DNA of 64,000 bases. It comes from JBOGNO01 sp050747245 (GTDB taxonomy: Bacteria > Acidobacteriota > Terriglobia > Acidiferrales > UBA7541). Shown one piece after another: positions 34,502 through 43,715 of this stretch (positions are counted from its first letter, which is position 1; the number at the start of each line of letters is the position of its first letter). The notes below the pieces were generated by a model. That model worked only from the letters and a program-made list of their open reading frames with translations. It was not told where the DNA came from and did no database searches. A program made the translations under genes and the position numbers. The stretch spans positions 434,001-498,000 of the forward strand of contig JBOGNO010000001.1 of NCBI GenBank assembly GCA_050747245.1. Reading direction: 5' to 3'.

Positions 34502-37500
34502 GTGCTCAAACTACGGAAAGTCGATCTGCTGGGCTTCAAATCGTTCTGCGAGAAAACGCACATCACGTTCAGCGGGAGCGGCGTGACCTGCATCGTCGGC
34601 CCCAATGGCTGCGGAAAATCGAACATCGTGGACGCCATTTCGTGGGTGCTTGGCGAGCAGAGCCATAAGGCGCTGCGCGCGGAGCGGATGGCCGATTGCA
34701 TTTTTAACGGCACAGCCAAACGGCCGCCGCTGGGACTCGCGGAAGTGTCCCTGACGCTGGTGGATCCGGAGCTTGCGGAAGCGGCTGCCATGGTGCTCGC
34801 GGTTGTGGAGGAGACACCGGCGGAAAATCCCACGGAAACAATTGAGGGGGACGCGGCAGGCGATGAGGCATCAGAAGCTTCGGCCGAAGTACCGCCCGAA
34901 GAAGCGGCGACCAATCTGAAGCCGTGGAAAAGGAAAGCGGAAAAGCCAGCGATACACGTGAAGCCGGGAGAGGTGGTGATCGGGCGGAGACTCTACCGTT
35001 CGGGGCAGAGCGAATACCTGATCAACGGGCGCGTGGCGCGGCTGCGCGATGTGCAAGAACTTTTCATGGGCATGGGGCTGGGGCCGGATTCCTACGCCAT
35101 CATCGAGCAGGGCCGCATCGGGCAAATACTGAATTCCAAGCCGATGGATCGCCGGGCAATTATTGAAGAAGCCGCGGGCGTGACGATGTTCAAGACCAAG
35201 AAGCGGCTGGCGGAGGCGAAGCTGGAGGCTTCGAAAGTAAATCTGGCGCGGGTGAGCGACATCCTGGTGGAAGTGGAGAAGCAACTGGCTTCGCTGAAGC
35301 GCCAGGCTTCGAAAGCGCGGCGGTATGCGGAGCTGCGCGAGCAGATGCGCGGTTTGATCCGCGCGGTGATCGCCAGCAAGGCGCAGCAACTCGACGCGGA
35401 AGCCGAGCGCCTGGAAGACATTCTCCGCGGGATGATCGCGGAAGAGAGCGGCGCGGCCGAAGCGCTGCGAACGCTCGAAGGCGAGCAGGAACGGCTGGCG
35501 GCGCGAACGTATGAACTCGACGGCGAGCTGCGTTCGACGCAGAACCTGCTTGGGCAGGCGGCGCTGGAGCTGGACCGCGCGGAAAACCGCATCACGTTCA
35601 ATCGCGAGCAAATGACGCAGGCCGATACGCGCGCGATACGGCTGGGCGCGGAAAGCGACGAAGCTGCACGACAGATTGCGGAAATTGAAGCGCGGGCGAA
35701 AGCGCACCGCGAATCCGTGATTGCGCTGCGCGTGCAGACGACGGAGCTGGAAGCGACACTCAAGAATTCACTCGACCAGGTGGTGGCGGCAGCTTCAGAG
35801 AGGGACGCGCTCGAAGCGCGCATTGAAGAGCTGCGGCAGTCGGCGATACATCTGGGAGAAGAAGCCGTACGCGCGCAGGCGGACGCGGAACAGGCGGCGG
35901 AGACGCAGGAGCGAACAGCGGGAGTTCTTGCGGAGCGCGAAACAGCGCGGAAGAAAATCGAAATTGCCTGCGCAGAACAGGCCGAGCGAGCTCGGATTGC
36001 GGTTGCGAAATTCGGCGAGGCTGAGGCGGCCGCACGCGAACTCGCACGAACGCTTCAGGAGGCCCGCGGTGAGCTCGGCGCGCTTCGCGAAAACCACGAA
36101 AGCACAGCGAGAGAGCTGGGACTCGCGCGGGAGCAACTCTCGGCAGCACACGGGCGACGAGGCTCGCTCGAACAGATTCTCAACGAGCGCGCCTACACGG
36201 CCGAAGCAGTGCAAAAGCTTTTCAGCGTCAATGGAGAGGGCGAAACGAAATCGCGCGGATTCCACGCCGTGGGAGTGCTGGCGGATTACGCGGAGGTCGA
36301 AGAGCAGTATGAGAACGCGGTGGAGCAATTCCTCCGCGACGAATTGGAATACGTGGTGGTCGAAACTTTCGACCACGCGCGCGCGGGAATCGCTCTGCTG
36401 CGCGATGAAATGGGCGGCCGCGCGACGTTTTTCGTGGACTCGCTGCGGCAATTGAGCTGGAAGCCGGACGAGACGCCCGTTCCCTTCTCCGCCGAGCCAG
36501 GATTTATTTCGCGAATGGACCGGCTGGTGAATTTCCGCGATCCACTGGGCGCGGCGGCCAAACATTTCCTGCCAAAGCTGCATTCGGCTTTTCTGGTGGA
36601 GACCCCCGTGATTGCGGAAAAGCTCGCGCGGGAATATCCGCAGCATCATTTCATCACGCTCGAGGGAACCTATTATCACGGGCGAATCGTTTCGGGCGGG
36701 CGTCCCGGGGATGCCGGCCCGCTGGCGCTGAAGCGGGAGCTGCGAGCGCTCGAAGCGGAATCAGCGCGGCTGGAGAGGCGGCTCGAGGAAACGCAGTCGG
36801 AAATGACGCGCCTGGCGGACGCGCTTCGCGGCGCGGAATTGCGCATCGCGGAAACTCAGGCGCTCCACGTGGAAGCAGAAAAGGCGCTGGTTGCGGCTAC
36901 GCTCCAGAGAGAGCAGGCGCGCGCGGAACTGGCGCGACTCGAAGAACAGGTCGCGGAATGCCGGAGGGAGATTTCGGGGGTCGAAGCGGAGGCGGCTGCG
37001 GCGCGCGAACGCCAGCAAACGGCGCATAAAATGCACGAAGATTCACTCGCAGCGCGCGAGGCAGTGGAGTCAGAGGCTCTCGGAGCGACGGAAAGACTGA
37101 ACGCAATGCGCACGCAGATGCATGTGGAGCAGGAGCAACTGGTGGCACGGCGGGAAGAGCTGGCGGCGATTTCGGAGCGTTTGGGGAGCGCGGAAACGAG
37201 CGAGAAGCGCCTGGCAGAGGAACTCCTCGCCGGCCGCGAGCGGCAGGGGGCAATCGAAGAGCAGCGCGCGGCGATCGAGCGCGAGCAGACGGAGTTGAAA
37301 TCCAGCACGACGGAGCACGAGCGGCTGGTGATGAACTTCCGCGAGGAAAAGGCGCGGCTGCAGAAGAAAATGAGCCAGCTCGAAGAGGAATGGCAGGGCG
37401 CCAGGAACCGCAGCGCGAACTTGGAAGAATCGCTGCGGCAGAAGCGGCTGAGGCTCGACGACGTTCGCGCGGAGCGCGGCCAGCGGGAAATCGAAAAGGC

Positions 37501-38299
37501 GCGCAACGACGCGGACCGTGATTATCTCCGGCAGACCTGCGTTTCGGAAACCAATTTGCAACCGGAAGAACTGCTCGCGCAAGAAACGCAGATGCTCACG
37601 GCCGAGGAATTGGCCGCAGCGGAAACGAATTACGCAGAAATGAAATCGCGGATGGAAACCATGGGCCCGGTAAACATGATGGCGCTCGAGGAATACCAGG
37701 AATGCGAGCAGCGGAATGAATTTCTGACGCGGGAACGGGATGACTTGGTGCAATCGATTGAGAACACGCAGCAGGCCATTTCGGAACTTGACGAAGTCTC
37801 AAGGAAGAAATTCGAGGAGGCATTCGCCGCGATCAACCTGAATTTCGCGGAGGCATTTCGCGTGCTATTTGGCGGAGGCACGGGCGAAATGAGGCTGACG
37901 GAACCCGACAGCTCCGGCGACGCGGGAATCGACGTGGTCGCGCAGCCGCCGGGGAAGCGGCTGCAGAACGTGATGTTGCTTTCGGGCGGGGAAAAGGCCA
38001 TGACGGCGCTGGCGTTGCTGATCGCCATCTTCCGGTACCAGCCGAGCCCGTTTTGCATATTGGATGAAGTGGACGCTCCGCTCGATGAGGCAAACGTGGG
38101 GCGTTTCACGAAAATGCTGAACGACATGAGCGCGCAGACGCAATTTATTATCGTCACGCACAACCGCAAGACAATGGAGCTTGGCTCGATGCTCTACGGC
38201 GTGACGATGCAGGAGCCGGGAGTGTCGCGGCTGGTCTCCGTGCGCTGGGAAGAGGCGGCGGAAATTCCCAGCGCGAAGGTGGCCACGAACGCCGCGTGA
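34502..38299 (+). CDS. smc: Chromosome segregation ATPase SMC
   Basis: 1265 aa from the GTG at 34502, which gives LKLRKVDLLGFKSF, the usual N-terminus; earlier in-frame TTG and ATG codons are less likely. Walker A IVGPNGCGKSN, two long coiled coils, a hinge near residues 570-680 (GVLADYAEVEEQYENAVEQF), then the C-terminal head with signature LSGGEKAMTALALLIAIF and Walker B FCILDEVDAPLDEANV. Forms the condensin ring with ScpA and ScpB, which are not in the window. Odd: an acidic insertion of roughly 50-60 residues in the N-terminal head (about 90-153), between SLTLVDPE and VVIGRRLYRSG. Confidence 0.97.
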   Translation: MLKLRKVDLLGFKSFCEKTHITFSGSGVTCIVGPNGCGKSNIVDAISWVLGEQSHKALRAERMADCIFNGTAKRPPLGLAEVSLTLVDPELAEAAAMVLAVVEETPAENPTETIEGDAAGDEASEASAEVPPEEAATNLKPWKRKAEKPAIHVKPGEVVIGRRLYRSGQSEYLINGRVARLRDVQELFMGMGLGPDSYAIIEQGRIGQILNSKPMDRRAIIEEAAGVTMFKTKKRLAEAKLEASKVNLARVSDILVEVEKQLASLKRQASKARRYAELREQMRGLIRAVIASKAQQLDAEAERLEDILRGMIAEESGAAEALRTLEGEQERLAARTYELDGELRSTQNLLGQAALELDRAENRITFNREQMTQADTRAIRLGAESDEAARQIAEIEARAKAHRESVIALRVQTTELEATLKNSLDQVVAAASERDALEARIEELRQSAIHLGEEAVRAQADAEQAAETQERTAGVLAERETARKKIEIACAEQAERARIAVAKFGEAEAAARELARTLQEARGELGALRENHESTARELGLAREQLSAAHGRRGSLEQILNERAYTAEAVQKLFSVNGEGETKSRGFHAVGVLADYAEVEEQYENAVEQFLRDELEYVVVETFDHARAGIALLRDEMGGRATFFVDSLRQLSWKPDETPVPFSAEPGFISRMDRLVNFRDPLGAAAKHFLPKLHSAFLVETPVIAEKLAREYPQHHFITLEGTYYHGRIVSGGRPGDAGPLALKRELRALEAESARLERRLEETQSEMTRLADALRGAELRIAETQALHVEAEKALVAATLQREQARAELARLEEQVAECRREISGVEAEAAAARERQQTAHKMHEDSLAAREAVESEALGATERLNAMRTQMHVEQEQLVARREELAAISERLGSAETSEKRLAEELLAGRERQGAIEEQRAAIEREQTELKSSTTEHERLVMNFREEKARLQKKMSQLEEEWQGARNRSANLEESLRQKRLRLDDVRAERGQREIEKARNDADRDYLRQTCVSETNLQPEELLAQETQMLTAEELAAAETNYAEMKSRMETMGPVNMMALEEYQECEQRNEFLTRERDDLVQSIENTQQAISELDEVSRKKFEEAFAAINLNFAEAFRVLFGGGTGEMRLTEPDSSGDAGIDVVAQPPGKRLQNVMLLSGGEKAMTALALLIAIFRYQPSPFCILDEVDAPLDEANVGRFTKMLNDMSAQTQFIIVTHNRKTMELGSMLYGVTMQEPGVSRLVSVRWEEAAEIPSAKVATNAA

Positions 38300-38366
38300 G
38301 CCGGGCTTCGCTTCGCACGCGCCAAACGCGATTGAAATAGTTTCCCTCTGTAGGTTTTCTTCAGGA

Positions 38367-38394
38367 TTGACACTCCGCTTCCCTGCGTTAGAAT
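38367..38394 (+). promoter_or_regulatory. Sigma-70-type promoter of purC
   Basis: TTGACA at 38367-38372, a 16 bp spacer, TAGAAT at 38389-38394. Transcription would start near 38401, so a GTG at 38395 cannot be the purC start. AAAGGAG follows at 38406-38412. Confidence 0.7.
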
Positions 38395-38424
38395 GTGCCC
38401 TTCCCAAAGGAGCGGACAATTCCC

Positions 38425-39327
38425 TTGGCATCTCCGCAAATGATGTATCCCACGGTTTCGCACACGGATTTCGCCGGACTCCGGCTGCTGGGCCGGGGCA
38501 AGGTCCGCGACATTTATGATTTCGGCGACCGGCTGCTGATTATCGCCACCGACCGGCTTTCGGCATTCGACGTGGTGCTGCCGACGCCCATTCCCGACAA
38601 AGGGCGCGTGCTGACGCAGCTATCGCTTTTCTGGTTCGAGATGCTGCGCGACGTAATACCCAATCACGTGATCTCCGGCACGGATTTTCCCGAGGAGGCG
38701 CGGACGTTCGCGCCGATGCTTCGCGGACGTTCGATGCTGGTGCGGCGCACAGAACCGGTGCTGATCGAATGCGTCGTACGGGGCTACCTTTCGGGTTCGG
38801 GATGGAAGGAATACCAGAAGACCGGTGCGGTGTGCGGCATCGCGCTGCCCGCGGGGCTGCAGGAGTCCGAACAATTGCCGGAAGCGATCTTCACTCCGTC
38901 AACGAAGGCCGTGAGCGGCCACGACGAGAACATTTCCTTCGAGGAAACCAGCCTCCGTGTGGGCAGGGCGCTGGCCGAGCGCCTGCGCGAGGTGAGCCTG
39001 GAACTCTACCGGCGCGCGGCGGAATACACGCGGCCACGGGGAATCATTCTGGCGGACACGAAATTTGAGTTCGGGATGCTTGATGGAGAACTCGTGTGGA
39101 TCGACGAAGCGCTGACGCCGGATTCCTCGCGATTCTGGCCGGCGGCGGAATACGCGCCGGGCCGGGCGCAACCATCGTTCGACAAGCAGTTCGTGCGGGA
39201 TTATCTGGAGAGGATCGGCTGGGAGAAGCAGCCGCCGGCTCCCGAACTGCCGCGAGACGTAGTGTCCGCGACGCGGGCGAAATACCGCGAGGCGTACGAG
39301 CGAATCACGGAACGGCCGCTCGGGTGA
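38425..39327 (+). CDS. purC: Phosphoribosylaminoimidazole-succinocarboxamide synthase
   Basis: 300 aa from the TTG at 38425, or 295 aa from the ATG at 38440; the promoter rules out the longer frame. Joins CAIR and aspartate using ATP in purine synthesis. Marks: LLGRGKVRDIYDFGDRLLII, ATDRLSAFDVVLPTPIPDKG, VECxVRGYLSGSGWKEY-type motif (here IECVVRGYLSGSGWKEYQ), FTPSTKAVSGHDENISFEE, IILADTKFEFG, and DEALTPDSSRFWPA. The ribosome site AAAGGAG ends 12 bases before the TTG, which is long. It is followed 49 bp later by a Fis-like gene. Confidence 0.95.
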   Translation: MASPQMMYPTVSHTDFAGLRLLGRGKVRDIYDFGDRLLIIATDRLSAFDVVLPTPIPDKGRVLTQLSLFWFEMLRDVIPNHVISGTDFPEEARTFAPMLRGRSMLVRRTEPVLIECVVRGYLSGSGWKEYQKTGAVCGIALPAGLQESEQLPEAIFTPSTKAVSGHDENISFEETSLRVGRALAERLREVSLELYRRAAEYTRPRGIILADTKFEFGMLDGELVWIDEALTPDSSRFWPAAEYAPGRAQPSFDKQFVRDYLERIGWEKQPPAPELPRDVVSATRAKYREAYERITERPLG

Positions 39328-39376
39328 GGTTCGGAGCCGGAGCCCTGGCCGGGAACCCTTCGGGGAGCAAGCCAAC

Positions 39377-39598
39377 GTGAAAGAGCAACTGGAAGCCCTT
39401 GTGAGAATGCTCGTGGACCACGGAATTCTGCTCGAAGAAGCCAAGGCAGAATTCGAGAAGAGGTTCATCAAACGGGCGCTCGAAAACGCCAATGGAAATC
39501 AGTCGAATGCCGCCAAGATTCTCGGGATCCATCGCAATACTTTGAGCCGCAAGGTTGAGGAATACAAACTCGATCACCGCCGGATTCGCCGACCGTAG
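39377..39598 (+). CDS. Stand-alone Fis-type helix-turn-helix protein
   Basis: 73 aa, GTG start. The second half is a classic Fis/NtrC C-terminal domain: KRFIKRALENANGNQSNAAK then ILGIHRNTLSRKVEEYKL. The first 30 residues form a dimerising helix (LEALVRMLVDHGILLEEAKA). Lacks the receiver and AAA+ domains of enhancer-binding proteins, so it is a small nucleoid or local regulator rather than a sigma-54 activator. In line with purC. Confidence 0.8.
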   Translation: MKEQLEALVRMLVDHGILLEEAKAEFEKRFIKRALENANGNQSNAAKILGIHRNTLSRKVEEYKLDHRRIRRP

Positions 39599-39698
39599 CG
39601 CGACATTGATTCCCGAAGATTCAAGCGTCAGGAGTCAGACGGGACCAGCGCCGAGGAGGCACTGAAAGCCGTGCTAACTGGGTGCGAAGGGCGCGCTG

Positions 39699-41024
39699 CT
39701 ATCTCGAAGGCTTTTTCGGAGGAACCTTGTGCGGTTTGCGACCGGGAGTAACCTTTTCCTCCGGAATGATGGTCGGATCCACCTTTACTTCATCCCAGTG
39801 CAACAGGAAAGGTTGTGGGTCGTAGCTGACGAGAGTGCCAGAGAAGCGAATGCCATCATCCTTCCCCAGGCGGGCCGCGTCGGGCTGGCCTTTCACATTT
39901 ACGTCCATATTTGGAACGGTGGCCGCTTGGACATCCTCATCCGTCGGGCCTTCGTAAACTTTGAAGTCCACTGAGCCATCACCTGGCGTGGCTTCGATAA
40001 TCTTGCCGACGACCACCGGGAACTCCGAGCCGCATATCATCAGCCAGGTATTCTTGGCTTTGTCGCCGCCAGCTTGTAAATCGGAGATCACGGTCAAAAT
40101 GTTGCTCTGTGCGCGAAGTTTGGCAAGATCGTCGGCGCTGGGAATCGAATACGTTGTGGGACGATCGGCCGAGCCCTGGGCGACGGTGAGGAGTTCGCTG
40201 AGCTGCGCGTCAATCTGGCTATCGCAACCGGGCTGTTCATAGGCCAGCATCTGCTTGCGCAAGTAATCCTTGACCTGTGCATCACCCGGAATCTTGAGAT
40301 CAATGGCCCGCGCTATCGCCCAATAACCGTCCATCGTGTGAGGAGGAGCCATACCGAGATCGGCAACTCCCATGTGGTAGTAACTTGCGGCGTCCTTAGG
40401 ATTTACTGCAAGTACCGCCTTGTAAGAATCCGCGGCGGCCGTATAGTCCTTCAATTGCAGCTCTGCAGATCCCGCCGCGCTATTGAAGAATCCGATGGCA
40501 GGCTTCTTCCCTTCGGCAAATTGGTCGTCGGACGTATTCGCTGGCTTTGGTACCTTGTCAAGCAGAACAAGCCCGCTCTTGGCTGCGTTCACTTCCTTGC
40601 TCAGCTGATCGCGCGCATCGGAAGCCTTGGGATTAAATGACTGCTCAAACGCCTGGCATCGCGCAACGGTCGCTTCGAGCCTCGTTTGCACCGGCAACTG
40701 ATCGCCAAGGCCGATGACCCGGTCGGCATATTCGATCAACTTGGGATAATTCTTGAGCTGAGTGTAGGAATCGAGGTACGCCTGCTCGATATAAGGAAGC
40801 AAGTCCTTCGATGATCCGAGGGTGCCGACGAGATCATCGAGCATTTGGATGCGCTTCTGAGGGTCCGGCTCCTTGTGCGCCGCCTGATAGGCGTTGTACT
40901 GCGGCATGGTGTAGTCGGTACCCTTGTTGGATTGATCCTGGGCCGCAGCGGGCCCGGGGACTCCCAGCAGCGAAACTGCCAGCAATAGCGCAAATCCAGA
41001 CACGGCCAATCGAGTTGATCGCAT
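39699..41024 (-). CDS. Exported TPR-containing protein
   Basis: 441 aa from the ATG at 41024; the frame runs 660 bp further upstream but that part is antisense to the SDR gene. Signal peptide LAVSGFALLLAVSLLGVPG, cleavage near AAAQDQ. Helical repeats in the middle, the clearest TPR being SAELQLKDYTAAADSYKAVL, AVNPKDAASYYHMGVADLGM. A beta-rich C-terminal third (VVVGKIIEATPGDGSVDFKV, PFLLHWDEVKVDP) follows, with a basic tail PGRKPHKVPPKKPSR. Function unknown; similar TPR proteins are frequent in Acidobacteria. Confidence 0.8.
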   Translation of the reverse strand: MRSTRLAVSGFALLLAVSLLGVPGPAAAQDQSNKGTDYTMPQYNAYQAAHKEPDPQKRIQMLDDLVGTLGSSKDLLPYIEQAYLDSYTQLKNYPKLIEYADRVIGLGDQLPVQTRLEATVARCQAFEQSFNPKASDARDQLSKEVNAAKSGLVLLDKVPKPANTSDDQFAEGKKPAIGFFNSAAGSAELQLKDYTAAADSYKAVLAVNPKDAASYYHMGVADLGMAPPHTMDGYWAIARAIDLKIPGDAQVKDYLRKQMLAYEQPGCDSQIDAQLSELLTVAQGSADRPTTYSIPSADDLAKLRAQSNILTVISDLQAGGDKAKNTWLMICGSEFPVVVGKIIEATPGDGSVDFKVYEGPTDEDVQAATVPNMDVNVKGQPDAARLGKDDGIRFSGTLVSYDPQPFLLHWDEVKVDPTIIPEEKVTPGRKPHKVPPKKPSR

Positions 41025-41268
41025 TTCTCTTACCGCCTCCAGGAGATTTATTCTGAGCAATTGACCGAGCCAACCGGAGGTCTTCGGAGTTTTGAAGACC
41101 CGCAGCTCAGACGAAGCCAGCGGATTATAGAAAATGAGCACACAACGCGCAAGGCGATTCACCAAACTTGCTGCCTCAGGAACAAGGGATGCCACCGCAG
41201 GCCTCCACACGCAGATGATACGATGTTGGGTTCGGCCATAAGGTAGCTTGGAGGATTTGAAGGTGGAA

Positions 41269-41982
41269 ATGGCAAGCGCGGTGAGGGGGCGGGCAGCGCT
41301 CGTAACCGGCGCAAGCCGGGGCATCGGCCTGGCAATCGCACGGCGACTGGGAAGGCTGGGGGCGCACGTGGCAATGAATGCGCGGCGGGCAGGGCCGCTC
41401 GGGGAAGCTGCGGCGAAACTTCGCGCAGAGGGAATTGAGACGCTGGCGGTCCCGGGAGACGTCACGCACCAGGAGCAAGTAGCAGCGCTGGTAGAAACGA
41501 GCCAGCGCCATTTCGGCGCCATTGATATCCTCGTGAACAATGCCGGCATCGGAATTTTTCGCTCTCTCCCAGAACTCAGCGAGGCAGATTGGGACAATGT
41601 AATAGACACCAATTTGAAATCCGTGTTCCTGATGAGCCGGGCGGTCGCGCCGGAAATGATTCGCCGCGGAACCGGATTCATCATCAATATAGCGTCGCTT
41701 GCAGGGAAAAACGCTTTTGCCGGCGGGGCGGTGTATTGTGCTTCGAAGTGGGGATTGATGGGGTTGACGTATTGTATGGCGGAAGATTTGCGCGGCTACG
41801 GCATTCGCGTAAGTGTCGTCTGCCCCGGTTCAGTGGCTACAGAATTCTCGCCGCACGCTGGAAAGGATCAGAGCAAGATGTTGCAGGCAGATGACGTGGC
41901 GCACGCTGTGGAGATGATATTGACGGCAGCGCCGCAGAGCTTCTTGAGCGAAGTGGTTCTTCGTCCTACGCAGAAGCCTTAG
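41269..41982 (+). CDS. Short-chain dehydrogenase/reductase
   Basis: 237 aa from the ATG at 41269; the GTG at 41263 with GGAGGA seven bases upstream is an alternative. Classical SDR: TGASRGIGLAIARRLG cofactor motif, ILVNNAGIG, active-site Ser in IASLAGKNAFAGG and YCASK (Tyr-x-x-x-Lys), then VCPGSVATEFSPH. The Arg residues after the first strand (MNARRAG) suggest NADP. Substrate unknown; resembles 3-oxoacyl-ACP reductases. Divergent from the TPR gene; the 240 bp between them hold only presumed promoters. Confidence 0.9.
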   Translation: MASAVRGRAALVTGASRGIGLAIARRLGRLGAHVAMNARRAGPLGEAAAKLRAEGIETLAVPGDVTHQEQVAALVETSQRHFGAIDILVNNAGIGIFRSLPELSEADWDNVIDTNLKSVFLMSRAVAPEMIRRGTGFIINIASLAGKNAFAGGAVYCASKWGLMGLTYCMAEDLRGYGIRVSVVCPGSVATEFSPHAGKDQSKMLQADDVAHAVEMILTAAPQSFLSEVVLRPTQKP

Positions 41983-42095
41983 AAATCCTTCGAGTTAAGA
42001 GACCCAGGAGAGCGACCAAGCTCATTCGCCCACCCAAGAGATTGCCTGAATCCTTTTAATTAGTTCGGCATCGAATTGTTTGAATTAAAACGAAT

Positions 42096-42575
42096 ATGCC
42101 GACGCATTACAAAGGCAAGGAAAAGGAGAAGCGGGCGCTCAATGCACTGATTCCGCTGTTTCGCGCCGTGGATACGCTCGCAGGTCTCGCGGCAGCGCGC
42201 ATCGAAAGGCACGGCTTGACGGCGGGGCAGTTTGGCGTCCTCGAGACTCTGCTCCATCTGGGTCCCATGTGCCAGCGGGAGATTGCGGCGAAATTGCTGC
42301 GCAGCGGGGGCAACACGACGCTGGTGGTGGATAACCTTGAAAAACTCGGGCTGGTGCGACGCGAGCGGCGGCGTGACGACCGCCGGATGATAACCGTGCG
42401 GCTGACGCCTCACGGCAGAAAAGCAATCACCAAGATTTTTCGCGAACATGCGGCAGCGACGGCGCGGGAAATGTCCGCGCTGACCGTTGCCGAACAGGAA
42501 GAATTGCGACGACTGTGCCGTAAGCTCGGGCGCAGCCAGAAGGAGGAAAGGCATGATTCAAATTCGAAAGTCTGA
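42096..42575 (+). CDS. MarR-family transcriptional regulator
   Basis: 159 aa. Winged helix: LTAGQFGVLETLLHLGPMCQ, REIAAKLLRSGGNTTLVVDN, LEKLGLVRRERRRDDRRMIT, VRLTPHGRKAI. First gene of a four-gene set with pirin, DoxX and nitroreductase genes; its 3' end overlaps the pirin start by 23 bp. MarR proteins of this layout usually repress their own operon and release on binding phenolic or oxidising ligands. No palindromic operator is clear upstream. The tail is very basic and charged. Confidence 0.9.
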   Translation: MPTHYKGKEKEKRALNALIPLFRAVDTLAGLAAARIERHGLTAGQFGVLETLLHLGPMCQREIAAKLLRSGGNTTLVVDNLEKLGLVRRERRRDDRRMITVRLTPHGRKAITKIFREHAAATAREMSALTVAEQEELRRLCRKLGRSQKEERHDSNSKV

Positions 42576-43242
42576 AGAGCGCGGAAAAACGAAACTGGAC
42601 TGGCTCGACAGCCGCTTCACATTTTCGTTCGACCAATACTATGACCCCGAACACGTGCAGTTCCGCAGCCTGCGCGTGTTGAATGAAGATGTCATCGCTC
42701 CCGGAGGGGGCTTCGGCACCCACCCGCATCGCGATATGGAGATCCTCACGTGGGTATTGGAAGGAGCTCTCGAGCACCGCGACTCGACGGGCAGCCGTGG
42801 CGTAATTCGTCCGGGCGACCTGCAAAAAATGAGCGCGGGCACGGGCGTGACGCACAGCGAGAAGAACGCTTCCTCATCCATTCCCGTCCACCTGCTGCAG
42901 ATATGGATTCATCCAGACCGCAAAGGGCTCAAGCCGGGGTACGAGCAGCTCACTTTTGCAGACAAGGACTTGCGAGGCAATTTCAATGAAATTGCGGGAC
43001 CCGCTGCGCCCATCACGATTCATCAGGATGCGCGCCTTTCCATCGCGCGTCTGTCTCCAGGTAACCATGCAGAGCATGAAATCCAGAGCGGGCGGCACGC
43101 GTGGGTGCAGATCGCGCGGGGCGCGCTGAAGATGAATGGGGAGACACTGTCGGCAGGCGACGGCGCAGCTGTGAGCGACGAATCGCAGCTCGAATTTATC
43201 GCCGATAAAGGCTCGGAAATTCTGTTATTCGATCTCGCGTAA
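42553..43242 (+). CDS. Pirin / quercetinase-like bicupin protein
   Basis: 229 aa from the ATG at 42553 (GGAGGAAAGG upstream). Pirin domain with metal ligands in GGGFGTHPHRDMEILTWVLE (two His) and MSAGTGVTHSEKNAS (His, Glu), then VHLLQIWIHPDRKGLKPGYE. The C-terminal cupin is shorter. Bacterial relatives (YhaK, YhhW) open quercetin or sense redox state. Overlaps the marR gene, so it is co-translated. Confidence 0.93.
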   Translation: MIQIRKSEERGKTKLDWLDSRFTFSFDQYYDPEHVQFRSLRVLNEDVIAPGGGFGTHPHRDMEILTWVLEGALEHRDSTGSRGVIRPGDLQKMSAGTGVTHSEKNASSSIPVHLLQIWIHPDRKGLKPGYEQLTFADKDLRGNFNEIAGPAAPITIHQDARLSIARLSPGNHAEHEIQSGRHAWVQIARGALKMNGETLSAGDGAAVSDESQLEFIADKGSEILLFDLA

Positions 43243-43257
43243 CTAGGGAGAATAATT

Positions 43258-43671
43258 ATGAATACGCTTCGTGGACCGATTTCGCTCGCCGGCCGGTGTT
43301 TGCTCAGCCAGATTTTTCTAATCAGCGGTACGCTGAAGATCACAGGATTTTCAGTCACCGCGGGGTACATGACGGGCAAGGGCATGCCGATGGTCCGCGT
43401 ACTGCTTGTGGGCGCCCTCGTCGTCGAGATTCTCGGAGGATTGGGAATCCTCGTAGGGTTCAAGGCACGCGTCGCATCAGGGGCGCTGTTTCTTTACCTG
43501 ATTCCTGTGACGATCCTATTTCATAATTTCTGGGCGCTCCAAGGCATGGAGCGGCAGGAAGCGATGAGCCACTTCATGATGAATCTTGCGGTCATGGGGG
43601 CGCTGCTTCTGGTGGCGGCCCTGGGAGCGGGAGGGTGGTCCATGGACGAGCGGAGTGCCAAGCAAAATTGA
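43258..43671 (+). CDS. DoxX-family membrane protein
   Basis: 137 aa, four membrane helices: RCLLSQIFLISGTLKITGF, VRVLLVGALVVEILGGLGIL, GALFLYLIPVTILFHNFWAL, NLAVMGALLLVAALGAGGW. GGAG lies before the ATG. The DoxX family joins quinone pools to varied oxidoreductases. 15 bp after pirin; third gene of the marR set. Confidence 0.9.
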   Translation: MNTLRGPISLAGRCLLSQIFLISGTLKITGFSVTAGYMTGKGMPMVRVLLVGALVVEILGGLGILVGFKARVASGALFLYLIPVTILFHNFWALQGMERQEAMSHFMMNLAVMGALLLVAALGAGGWSMDERSAKQN

Positions 43672-43715
43672 GAGTTAAACGCTTTCAACTGTGATGGAAC
43701 AATCTGGAGGGCCAA

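Noticed and set aside
41025..41687. Upstream 221-codon extension of the TPR protein frame
   Set aside because: It is antisense to the SDR gene, and the signal peptide starts at 41024.
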